A stretch of 64,000 bases of DNA, from the NCBI RefSeq assembly GCF_010646885.2, contig NZ_CP050700.1, forward strand, positions 4,924,501 through 4,988,500. Reading direction: 5' to 3'. Position numbers and translations under genes: made by a program. The DNA comes from Desulfopila sp. IMCC35008. GTDB taxonomy: Bacteria > Desulfobacterota > Desulfobulbia > Desulfobulbales > Desulfocapsaceae. The notes below the pieces were generated by a model. The model saw only the letters and a program-made list of their open reading frames with translations, searched no databases and was not told the DNA's origin. This document shows, piece after piece, positions 49,801-55,388 of this stretch. Every line of letters starts with the position of its first letter. Positions within the stretch are counted from its first letter, which is position 1.

Positions 49801-50189
49801 AGCGGTAAATCCAGGCCGGAAGGAGGTTCGATTATCTGTACAGGTTCACCATCCTCTACGGGAAATCGAGTGCGAAGAGTTTCATGGCGACTGATAATGG
49901 CATCGAGCGCCCCCCGCAGGGCCTCATGGTCTAATGACCCATGCAGTCGAAGATGGCATGGAACGTTATAAACCGAGCTTTGTGAATCGAGTTTTGCCAG
50001 CAACCACAAGCGCTGCTGCGAGAGTGCCAGGGGAAATGAACGACCGTCTCGCGACTGCACCGCTATCTCCAGCCGGTTCGAGTCCATCTTTTCTGCCATG
50101 ATCAACTTCTCCAGGGCCCGGCGCTTCTCCGGAGGGAGACGGCTCAGACGGTCCATCAAAGAGGTATGGTCCTGATGATCAGCGGCCAT
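37890..50189 (-). CDS. Three-module NRPS with tandem C domains: C-C*-A(Thr)-PCP-C-A(Val)-NMT-PCP-C-A(Ala)-PCP
   Basis: 4,099 residues from the ATG at 50189, behind GGAGAAGG and overlapping the methyltransferase stop by 11 bases; a longer frame to 50252 lies inside that gene. A short helix (LSRLPPEKRRALEKL) starts it. C1 (~50-480) has HHLISDG. A second C-like domain (C*, ~503-945) has HQIICDL instead. A1 (~960-1450) code DFWNIGMVH, Thr. PCP ~1500. C ~1567, HHIISDG. A2 (~2027-2940) code DAFWLGGTF, Val, with an N-methyltransferase after a8 (VLEIGSGTGM ~2560). PCP ~2993. C ~3055, HHIVADG. A3 (~3475-3990) code DLFNNALTY, Ala/Gly, is the base-identical copy of an A domain in the terminal NRPS. PCP ~4040. 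It accepts the PKS product. Confidence 0.95.
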   Translation of the reverse strand: MAADHQDHTSLMDRLSRLPPEKRRALEKLIMAEKMDSNRLEIAVQSRDGRSFPLALSQQRLWLLAKLDSQSSVYNVPCHLRLHGSLDHEALRGALDAIISRHETLRTRFPVEDGEPVQIIEPPSGLDLPLVDLGGLSIEEKEEEVLRRVKIEGQQTFNVGTGPLLRAFLLRCSDTDHVLLLTMHHLISDGWSMSILLRELSLFYNAMLEGRNAVIEPLTIQYADYAVWQQKWLTKKRLRQQTDYWRNQLAGAPPLLTLPWDRPRLQRQSYHGATCHFELDQTVTAALQRVSRQTSTTMFMVSLALFAVILNRFSSQDDLVIGTPAGGRGRKEIESLIGFFVNSLALRIRFFPGISFYQLLGRLSTTAREAYAHQEVPFEILVEELHPERNPSFSPIFQTWFVFRNQTPEEAPLTGLRLSPLQSDSHTAKFDLTLFLAEEEGQLRGGFEYNRDLFDSDTIGRMCLQLQRLAAQVGESSDIPLERLALEPLPHYPAIDKRPRSAMLPLSYHQQRLWFIDRFERGNVYPHSPVYHNFPLLIEVEGRLEKQRLQTSLNKLSGRHRLLRTRFETIEGEVHQLIEPQAEIALHLEEPADTLSMGELVELALEANQHPFDLEHAPLARAVLFCNANQSLLLVSVHQIICDLNSLELLARELASFYDGREPVSMDNVPDYGDYLLWQLHLPATVIEPLFLHWRYQLRGKVEPLLLPTDRPRPPVHTFRAGRIPFCMKSTENDAIAKLAKESDLPAETLLLAALLILLQRYTGQEEIVIGRQAGLRSRPGYNMFGPLANLQVLRCRPSEKLSFLEFCAQLDSKLLADQAYEEMPFDLLVQKLQPAKDMSRTALFDVLFTCCTAREMPAMAGQASRLLQTGIGHGKYDLHLALSRQGHELQGNLVFNRDLFDEATARRLSAHFQRLLLQLVGRPQRAISAVELLDSTERGEQLSQWSVTSANWPQQSTLNQLFAAQVAANSEHIALSCGSEHFTYAELEERANRLAHLLRDKGVGDQELVALLLPRQPELIIAILAVLKAGGAYLPLDPELPVERLRFLLQDSGVGYLISNQDLDERLPTAGVERIRADDPLQEKMTSTPPVCKVLPDNLAYCIYTSGSTGQPKGVLVEHRNVVRLLFNDNSLYDFDSSDVWTLFHSCCFDFSVWEIFGALLTGGRLVMVSRQQSQDPALFAQLLLQEGVTVLNQTPGAFYQLSEELLNHKTADNVQTALRLVIFGGEVLTPQRILAFAQDFPAVRLVNMYGITETTVHATFHELGRQDFSATISPIGRPIPTTWIYLLDQQGRLLPKGVCGEIWVGGSGVARGYLNRPELNGERFRPDPFRPGERVYRSGDLARYLVDGSLEYLGRMDQQVKIRGYRIEPVEIEARLLEHPAVTGGVVVALDGGGGDYQLVAYTCCRQSVAAAELRDWLAEILPAYMIPGRFVFLERIPLTVNGKIDRKALPQPAAGDDGDVVPPFGEVEEGLAEIFKELLGVVEVSRLSNFFELGGHSLLATRLVSRIRIHFEIELPVQAVFEHPSLAGLAGRIKRSHGFESQMLPPLEQVDRDQVIKRYGGLPLSFAQQRLWFLDRLVPGNPFYNCPAALRLQGRIKRQQLKKVFHELIRRHETLRTRFLEQDGHPLQQIDSPQPLPLVFHDLSSLEPEERLEQARILAREEAARPFDLSNGFLIRAVLIRLADEDHLLLLTLHHIISDGWSLGVLHREMTLLYQAFAGNRPSPLQDLPVQYIDFAVWQRSWLSGARYSEQLEYWRQQLHHLTELELPTDRPRPKRLSYRGETMKVCLPARLLCSLEEVSSRHGSTLYMTLLAAFMTLLSRFTGQQDIVVGSPIANRNNSAIEDLIGFFVNTLVLRGDLSGDPLFSELLAQVRQTALAAFAHQDIPFEQLVEELQPPRRLNQNPLVQVIFALQNGPAFQGGIPGLEVSAWEEEADSVRFDLEVHLWPEDGDLVGRFIYNRDLFDAVTIGRLVNHFHTMLDGIGEKPDTRLSALPMLGREEIKQLKLWSGRDTSYPAEATLADLFRHQVAEQEGTIALRWQGGYVSYGELARQAEALAADLRKCGVGPDVLVAIAMERSPQMITALLAIVLAGGAYLPLDPAAPAERHAAILEQADIGAVIVDQSLAAMLPKLAVSVFAATPTGGIVCTDMAYNQEAIPVPATSLDLAYVSFTSGSSGVPKGVMITQRGVVRLVKGTSYADFSSDHVFLQASPLAFDASTFEIWGALLNGGCLALLPAGRPSLAELGRCICEMGVTSLWLTAGLFHLLVEEGMESLAGVKQLLAGGDILSSRHLKMALQQLPDCRLINGYGPTESTTFTCCHTISENDCRRSSIPIGRPIDNTRVYILDESLQQVPVGVAGQLCIGGDGLARGYLGNAELTAACFIVNPFANQDHSPRLYLSGDRARFLNDGSIEFLGRLDQQVKIRGFRVEPAEIETQLRTHPLVADALVLPHSAGAGDNAGAGDKQLSACIVAHQGMSGVDALGNTWQQDHLQHWQQLYEETYGETPQTAGTDPDLVGWNSSYTGEAIPVEEMHQWLDITGEKILDLQPQQVLEIGSGTGMIMAYVAPHCRTYLATDFSTQAVQKLEQMRGSRPQLASVDIRELRADQLEMLAPAVFDTIILNSVVQYFPSINYFQDVLQHLSQLLAPGGYLFLGDLRNFRLLRTFHLSLERYHAESSGGTVTVADLRRRATRAVAAERELLVDPEFFLDNTCCGGLELQGMMPKGGGYDNELSRFRYDLLLRKPGKPFEAVRPVVLDWHHQGRTFENLASRLTGTTESCLAVTRIPNPILGRERNVEELIGRADPNSSLIEISEGLSKVSSELPTPADLHKLAADKGWRLRLFWPEGSYENLELDAIFYRPETSPPLAWPPVRSKIFSHSLQNYCNNPLLGELSRVLVPQLRVHLGKHVPDYMLPSHYTVLERFPLTTNGKIDRTALLDPVWSSPERRTPPAEPRTSTEEQLVAIWQEVLNLNEISIHDNFFDLGGHSLLATQVVSRIRRIFGRELAVRQVFEAPTIASLAAELSLAAEQQSVKITRRQGTIDPPLSYAQQRLWFLDHLEQGEGYLMPLALGLSGLLDIDALRKSLAGIVARHEVLRTLFDQRDGEPFQRILPALEIPVPLDDIAMLPEHNKQEQAKKLMAAFFAEPFDLSCGPLLRARVIRFSDEEHRLLLALHHIVADGWSLGVLTHELAEHYRSKTLGQVVSLPPLSIQYADYACWQRAFLQGEERQRQLAYWRHQLEDFSELQMASDFPRPERQTFRGARLQVHISKALLRELEHLSTREGCSLFMTLLTGFMILLSRFTGQEDIVVGSPIANRHRQELEGLIGFFVNTLVLRGDISGTPSFSELLARVRRMTLDAYAHQDIPFEQLVEALQPQRRLDRNPLFQVLFALQNVPLGDLELEQLRLAPVEPDNLASRFDLELHCFQEDAGLRAEFIYNPDLFRAATIRCLADHLLHLLKTLVAAPHVPLVAQNLISPEEEAQLADWNALSHPAESADTALRIEELFAAAVRHSPEAPALECDGQVLSYAQLDRAAEQIARQLQGAGAGAEARVGVYCDRSPELIIALLAILKSGSCYVPLDPSYPRERLAFMLQDAEVSIVVSRRQFRDSLSGLLDGEERTILWLDDQQEHEPMAPLSQAGSSSDLAYILYTSGSTGLPKGVAIEHRSVVALLDWAGRVYSEDELCRVMASTSVCFDLSVFEIFLPLSRGGCVVLVENGLSLKDNKVSVSLINTVPSVMTELVRHRAIPETVRTVNLAGEPLKGALVREIFAVSEVEAVYNLYGPSEDTTYSTWVRLERGFSGEPTIGVPISQTTASVLDSRLRPVPIGAAGELCLGGAGLARGYINRPEQTAESFIANPNGAGRLYRTGDLVRFASDGQLIFLGRLDHQVKLRGYRIELGEIEAVLVGHRAVSQCLVTTRQLGDEVQLIAYVESGLEPPSSSDLRTYLGRTLPGYMIPARFVLLEQLPLTPNGKIDRNRLPEPSERVPAAVETDDQAPYPGREEEIAEIFAELLHLVYVGRHDNFFESGGHSLIATRLISRLQERYAVPLPLALIFEAPTLSELARRIDSAIRLFKQPLDGVADDEEEITL
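38218..39767 (-). repeat. A-domain-sized direct repeat, copy 2
   Basis: Partner of 17549-19098, 20,669 bases apart in the same orientation, one visible base difference. Boundaries fall in the C-A linker (LVAQNLISPEEEAQL) and just after a10 (NGKIDRNRLPEP). Confidence 0.95.
42787..42822 (-). repeat. Two tandem 18-base units inside the Val module
   Basis: Two copies of TCTCCTGCTCCTGCGNNA in a row encode AGAGDN-AGAGDK in the loop between the a8 part of the A domain and the inserted N-methyltransferase. A small slippage expansion in a flexible linker. Confidence 0.8.
47340..48690 (-). other. Second, degenerate C-type domain (C*) in tandem
   Basis: Domain-level annotation within the three-module NRPS. 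It begins LSYHQQRLWFIDRF and continues through the whole C-domain fold to LVFNRDLFDEATARRL. The active-site motif HHxxxDG appears as HQIICDLNS: second His and Gly are replaced, while the first His and Asp remain. It follows a normal C domain directly, with no A or PCP between. Confidence 0.85.
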
Positions 50190-51144
50190 GAACCTTCTCC
50201 CAGTGCTGAATGAAGTAGATATCAATTCCCTTTTCCATGTCGCAAAAGGCACGGGAACCTTCCAGACCGAGAAAATCGCTCATCATCTCCTGGTCATTGG
50301 CCTGCGGAAATGCGCCCAGGTGAACGTCTCCTGTCGCCCGACAGGAGAGCAGGACATTAGCAGTAATATCCCTGTCAAGCATGAGCTGCAAGCCCAGATC
50401 CCTCAGAAATGCGGTGCTGCGTGATTTCTTCTCCCGGGGCAGAATATCGCTGTAGAGGAAACGGCCGCCAGGCCGTAGAACGCGTGCGACCTCACGGTAA
50501 AAGCTATCGATCTCCGGATAATTATGAGACGACTCCAGATTGGTCAAACAGTCAAAACTGCGATTCGGAAACGGCAGGTGTTCGGCATCTCCAACCAGAA
50601 AATGGGCTTGATCCGCAGGTGCATTGTCACGGCAAAAGGTAATCGCCTCGCGACAAAGGTCGATGCCCGTCAAGCGTTCAGGTTGAAAAAGGTTTGCCAG
50701 GGTATCAATGGTACCGCCTCGACCACAGCCCACATCAAGCAGCTCCACGCCCTCCAGCGGGGATCCTCCGACCATCTCCAGCACCAGATTGACGCAAGCC
50801 CTGTTGATGACCCGTTCAGGCAATTCAACCACCCGCTCAGTCGGTGAGCCGTCATCCAGAAAACCGATATTGAGGAACCGGGCATGTTGTCTATAAAGGC
50901 TGCTGTTAAGCTGCCGACTGATAGTGGTGTAAAACTGCTGTGTCTTCTCTTTGACCTCTATTGCTGCAGGTACCTTATCCTGCAGCAGCTGCGCTTTACT
51001 GATCACGTCTTGCGCCGGTTCAGCGGCGGATGAAACATCAGCCAACTCTGTCGGCACCTGCTGCCCGGCCTTGCGCAACGCTGCTTCCAGAACCTGACGT
51101 TGTCTTGGGGAGAGTTTCGAGAGTCGTTGCTGTAGGATATTCAT
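50179..51144 (-). CDS. Discrete SAM-dependent methyltransferase
   Basis: 321 residues from the ATG at 51144, whose first base overlaps the PKS stop (TGATG) behind GAGG; a TTG one codon earlier is possible. The class I methyltransferase domain lies at about 120-270: motif I VELLDVGCGRGGTID, then LTGIDLC, VGDAEHLPFPNRSFD and VARVLRPGGRFLYSDI. The N-terminal ~30 residues (LSKLSPRQRQVLEAALRK) look like the helix at the N-terminus of NRPS proteins that follow PKS modules, and may dock on the PKS tail. It could O- or C-methylate the beta-hydroxy ketide unit made just before it. Target inferred from position only. Confidence 0.88.
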   Translation of the reverse strand: MNILQQRLSKLSPRQRQVLEAALRKAGQQVPTELADVSSAAEPAQDVISKAQLLQDKVPAAIEVKEKTQQFYTTISRQLNSSLYRQHARFLNIGFLDDGSPTERVVELPERVINRACVNLVLEMVGGSPLEGVELLDVGCGRGGTIDTLANLFQPERLTGIDLCREAITFCRDNAPADQAHFLVGDAEHLPFPNRSFDCLTNLESSHNYPEIDSFYREVARVLRPGGRFLYSDILPREKKSRSTAFLRDLGLQLMLDRDITANVLLSCRATGDVHLGAFPQANDQEMMSDFLGLEGSRAFCDMEKGIDIYFIQHWEKVHGR

Positions 51145-54100
51145 CAAAAGTCCTCTTTGCCGTCCAGGATCGCCTGCAGGTCCTCCTCGGACATCTCTTC
51201 TACCTTATCGAGCATCCGTGAAAGCTTATCCAGTTCCCCTTCCGCTTCAACCATTGCCTGGCAGAGTTTCTGAGACAGAGTTTCAACAGTCGGTTCCTCG
51301 AACAGGATATGGACAGGAAGGGTGGTGTGGAAACGATCATTGAGCTGCGCTACGACCTGGATGGCCAGCAGCGAGTGGCCGCCTAGATCGAAAAAATCGT
51401 CATGACGGCCAATCTCAGCAAGTCCGAGAATATCCTGCCAGACCTGCGTTACCACCTCTTCCACCTCCCCCGAAGGCATACTGTAAGCAACGTCAAGAGC
51501 GGGACGCTGGTGACGGGCCGGTGAGCTGGCAGTACCAGGGGCGTTAAGAACTGAAGAGAGCCTGGCCTCTTTCAGCCGCATACCAAGATCCCGTGTAGAG
51601 ACAAGAACCTGCCCTTTCGGTAATGCGGTCAGCAGTCGTTCAAGTGCGTCCATACCTTCCTGAGGTCGAATCAGAAAATCTACCGACTCATTTGTATCGT
51701 CGGCCCAGCCATCCCAATTTATAGTAAGCCAGGGTATATCCGACCTCAGGTTCTGTTCATGAACCAAAGCGTCAAGAGCAAGATTGGCCGCACTATAGCT
51801 TGCAAAGCCGACACCACCCAGCAACGCGGAAAGCGAGGAAAAAAGAATGCAGCAACCAACCCGACGCCCCTGCACCGCCTCAGCCAGCGCAGCCACCCCA
51901 TCGACTTTGGCTTGAAAGTGACCTTCCAGCAGCTTTTCGGTGCATTCAGCCAGGGGTGCCAGAGACCCGCTGCCGGTCACACCAGCCAGGTAAAAGATGG
52001 CATCAAGGCCTTCAAACTGCTCCTCGGCATGTGCCAGGGCATTTTCGAGGGCCGGCCCGTCGGTGACATCAACCTCAACAATCTCAAGCACCGCCGCCTT
52101 TTCGCGAATCCGTTGCAGTCGTGACTGCTGGGACGAGGAAATGTTTTCTACTGAACGACTGAGCAGGACCAGTTTCGCTTCCCGGGTCACTGCAAGATGT
52201 TCAGCCAGATGCAGGCCAAGACGGCCCAACCCACCAATCAGGAGATAACTGCCACCCTTTTTGCTGGTCGTTCCCCCAGCGGCGGCAGGCAGGGAAAGCG
52301 ACTGATATGACTCCATCCAGGGGTGTCCTCCGCGCAGGGCTATACTACAGGTGACATCCTGGCGCCTCAATTCCCGCGCCAGCAGTTCTGCCGACTCCGC
52401 AACAGCAGCCGTAGTCTCCAGATCGATGCTACGGCAACGGATTGCCGGAATTTCCTGGGGAATCACCCGAATTGCGGCCAATAAGGGGACTGAAGCAGGA
52501 TCGAGGTGTTCATTTCCGCTAACATCGTGAAGCCCGCTCCCTACCGCAACCAGAGAGACAGTTGGATTGAGCAGTGGCTGACAGGCCGTCGCCAGGTACA
52601 GCAGACTGGAAAAAGTCAAAGATCGATGCTGCCGTGACAGCTCCTGCCCGGTGAGATCGGGAGGCGGGGCAATGGACCAGAGGTGGACCATCCTTTGCAA
52701 TTGAGGCCACGCTGCCCCCAAATGCGAAAAAAGGCGAACATAATCATGTGGTTCATCCGGCCGGATACCATAGGTATTCGGCCCATCCACCTGAAACTTT
52801 TCCGCAGCACTGACCCGGAAGACCTGATTACCATTCTGGCGCAGCTCATCTACCAGAGCCTTGACCAGGGGGGTCTGTTCCCCAAACAGAAGCCAGGGCT
52901 TATCATCACCTGCCCCGGCAGGCAATACACATCGTTTCCAGGTCGGCAGCGTAAACCAGTCCTGCAGTGATAAACGGGTGGTCGGCAACATCTCAGGCAC
53001 GACCTGTGACAATGGTTCAAACCAGTAGCGTTGCCTGGAAAAAGGGTAGGCAGGCAGGGGAATACGTTGATGCTGTTGACCATCACCAAAACGTTGCCAG
53101 TCAACATAGACACCAGAACACCAGAGTTTTCCGAGGGAAGCCAGTATCCCGGACACAACCTGATCCTTCTTTATAGCAGGTACAACGCTGACAACCTCCT
53201 TTTCACCCTGCAGGTGCCAAAGCTCGCTGACCTCCTTTTCTGAAAAAGAGCCGAACAGTACCACAATCTCCCCTGGTATTACAGTATCTGTAACCGGCAA
53301 CTCATTATCAACTCTGAGGGGGTGTAAAACCGCCTCAACCGCCAAAGCCATCCCCTCTTCAAGGCTCATCTCTTTTTTAAGGCAAGCCGCAACGGCCTGT
53401 CCGACTCCGACACCAACACAATCAACCGGTTCTATCCCCCAGTTGACCAGAAGACTGGCCAGGGAAAATTCCAGAAGGAAGAGAGCCTGTTGTTGCAAAT
53501 GCGCCAACGTTGTGCGGGTAAAAAGAACACTACGTAATTGTTCGCGTAACTCTTTCGGCAGCTGATCAAGACAGTTTTCTATCTCCTTTTGAAACTGTGG
53601 GAATTCCGCAGCGAGCAGCTGTCCCATCTCGGGAGATAAAACAGTCGTGCCCGATATAAGAAAAACCACCTCCGGCTGTCTGCCGTCACTGCTCACAGGC
53701 AGCACCGCAGACTCTCTATCTCCGGCCTCTTCGAGCTGGGCTATTGCGCCTACCCTGTCTGTGCAAACCAGGGCCCGGCGATATGAATAATGCTCTCTGC
53801 CAACCTGGAGGGTATAGGCAACGTCCGCCAGGTTGATGTTCTCCTCGTTTTTGAGGTGCCGTCCTAGGTTATCAACAGCCCTTCTGAGTTCCTCCTCTCC
53901 CGCTGCCGAAACAACAAGCAATTGAGGTGCGCTGTCTCTTCTGGTGGTTGATAACGGCGGAGCTTCTTCCAGCACGAGATGGGCATTGGTGCCACCGATA
54001 CCAAATGAACTGACTCCGGCCCGGCGAATCCCATTAATGCCCTGCCAATCCCTGAGATGGGTATTGACAAAAAATGGTCCTGCCTGCATATCGATATCAG

Positions 54101-55253
54101 GATTTGGCGTCTCAAAATGGAGACTGGGCGGAATTTCACCGTGGTGGAGTGCCAGAACAGTCTTGATCAAGCCGGCAATACCTGCTGCGGTATCGAGGTG
54201 ACCAAAATTACTTTTGACAGAACCGAGGGCACAATGTTTTTCATGTCCGCCGCTGCTTCGAAAGGCCCGCATCAGGGCCGCGATCTCAATCGTATCACCC
54301 AGAGGCGTTGCAGTACCATGGGTTTCCACATAGGAAATAGTGGTCGCATCGATATCTGCCATGGTCAGAGCCTCACGGATAACCGCGGTCTGACCGTCCA
54401 CCCCTGGTGCCATGTAGCCAACTTTGACTGCACCGTCATTGTTGACAGCCGAGCCCTTGATCACCGCATAAACACTGTCACGATCTGCAAGGGCATCGTC
54501 GAGCCGTTTCAATACAACCAGTCCTGCACCGCTGCCACCGATAGTTCCCTGGGCACGTGCATCAAAAGGCCTGCAGTGACCATCCGGGGAAAAGATCATT
54601 CCATCCTGATGGAGATACCCCATGGTCTGCGGTACACTTATTGACACCCCGCCGGCCAGGGCCACATCGCACTCACCGCCGAGCAGTGCCTGGCAAGCCA
54701 GATGGACCGCCACAAGAGAGGTGGAACAACCGGTCTGCACATTGATTGCCGGTCCGGTGAGATCAAGTTTATAGGCAACCTTGCTGGCGAGAAAATCTTT
54801 GTCATTGAGACTGACCGCCTGGTAATAGGCCAGAGGACCGAGACGCTCACGATCTGGGATGATGCAGTGGAGCATGTAGGTACTTGACGAACAGCCTCCG
54901 TACACCCCGACAACTCCCTCGACCTGACGAGGTCCGTATCCCGCATATTCCAGAGCCGTATAAGCAGTCTCAAGAAAGAACCGCTGCTGGGGATCCATCA
55001 GCTCCGCCTCGGTGGCGGTATATCCGAAAAAACCGGCATCGAACAGGTCAATACCATCCAAAACCGAACCGGCCGCGACATAGCCTGGCTTTGACGAGAG
55101 TTTGGGATCAACCCCGGCTTCGAGTAGCTCATCAGGAGTGAAACGCCGGATAGACTCCACGCCGTTGCGCAGGTTGCGCCAGTAGTCATCCACCGAAGCG
55201 GCACCGGGGAAGCGACACTGCATTCCGATAATTGCGATATCCGTCTCTGCCAT
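51144..55253 (-). CDS. Type I PKS module: KS-AT(degenerate)-KR-ACP
   Basis: 1,369 residues. The ketosynthase (1-430) is intact: Cys in TGCSTSLVAVH (~174), His in ETHGTATPLGD and SNFGHLDTAAG. The acyltransferase region (about 528-700) is shortened, and its GHSxGE site reads GVGVGQ, so catalytic Ser and preceding His are lost. The ketoreductase (structural part ~760-1000, catalytic ~1000-1190) has GGLGRLG and FASYSAANLAL with Tyr and Asn, so a beta-hydroxyl is expected. The carrier domain has LGGHSLLAIQ (~1294). The C-terminal acidic helix (EEMSEEDLQAILDG) is a likely docking segment. The malonyl unit must come from another AT. AGGACA precedes the ATG. Confidence 0.94.
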   Translation of the reverse strand: MAETDIAIIGMQCRFPGAASVDDYWRNLRNGVESIRRFTPDELLEAGVDPKLSSKPGYVAAGSVLDGIDLFDAGFFGYTATEAELMDPQQRFFLETAYTALEYAGYGPRQVEGVVGVYGGCSSSTYMLHCIIPDRERLGPLAYYQAVSLNDKDFLASKVAYKLDLTGPAINVQTGCSTSLVAVHLACQALLGGECDVALAGGVSISVPQTMGYLHQDGMIFSPDGHCRPFDARAQGTIGGSGAGLVVLKRLDDALADRDSVYAVIKGSAVNNDGAVKVGYMAPGVDGQTAVIREALTMADIDATTISYVETHGTATPLGDTIEIAALMRAFRSSGGHEKHCALGSVKSNFGHLDTAAGIAGLIKTVLALHHGEIPPSLHFETPNPDIDMQAGPFFVNTHLRDWQGINGIRRAGVSSFGIGGTNAHLVLEEAPPLSTTRRDSAPQLLVVSAAGEEELRRAVDNLGRHLKNEENINLADVAYTLQVGREHYSYRRALVCTDRVGAIAQLEEAGDRESAVLPVSSDGRQPEVVFLISGTTVLSPEMGQLLAAEFPQFQKEIENCLDQLPKELREQLRSVLFTRTTLAHLQQQALFLLEFSLASLLVNWGIEPVDCVGVGVGQAVAACLKKEMSLEEGMALAVEAVLHPLRVDNELPVTDTVIPGEIVVLFGSFSEKEVSELWHLQGEKEVVSVVPAIKKDQVVSGILASLGKLWCSGVYVDWQRFGDGQQHQRIPLPAYPFSRQRYWFEPLSQVVPEMLPTTRLSLQDWFTLPTWKRCVLPAGAGDDKPWLLFGEQTPLVKALVDELRQNGNQVFRVSAAEKFQVDGPNTYGIRPDEPHDYVRLFSHLGAAWPQLQRMVHLWSIAPPPDLTGQELSRQHRSLTFSSLLYLATACQPLLNPTVSLVAVGSGLHDVSGNEHLDPASVPLLAAIRVIPQEIPAIRCRSIDLETTAAVAESAELLARELRRQDVTCSIALRGGHPWMESYQSLSLPAAAGGTTSKKGGSYLLIGGLGRLGLHLAEHLAVTREAKLVLLSRSVENISSSQQSRLQRIREKAAVLEIVEVDVTDGPALENALAHAEEQFEGLDAIFYLAGVTGSGSLAPLAECTEKLLEGHFQAKVDGVAALAEAVQGRRVGCCILFSSLSALLGGVGFASYSAANLALDALVHEQNLRSDIPWLTINWDGWADDTNESVDFLIRPQEGMDALERLLTALPKGQVLVSTRDLGMRLKEARLSSVLNAPGTASSPARHQRPALDVAYSMPSGEVEEVVTQVWQDILGLAEIGRHDDFFDLGGHSLLAIQVVAQLNDRFHTTLPVHILFEEPTVETLSQKLCQAMVEAEGELDKLSRMLDKVEEMSEEDLQAILDGKEDF

Positions 55254-55388
55254 ATTTGTCCTATAAATTCCTTATTACAGATTATTTACATTCATACTCT
55301 CGTCAGGTCCCCTGAGGCTTAAAAAGACTCTTTTGGTATAACAGCAAATCCCGATGTGCCTTCCGTTGACCTGAGTTCGTGATGTTAC

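Noticed and set aside
50190-50252. Longer N-terminus for the three-module NRPS
   Set aside because: It overlaps the methyltransferase by 74 bases without a ribosome site; the ATG at 50189 has GGAGAAGG at the right distance.
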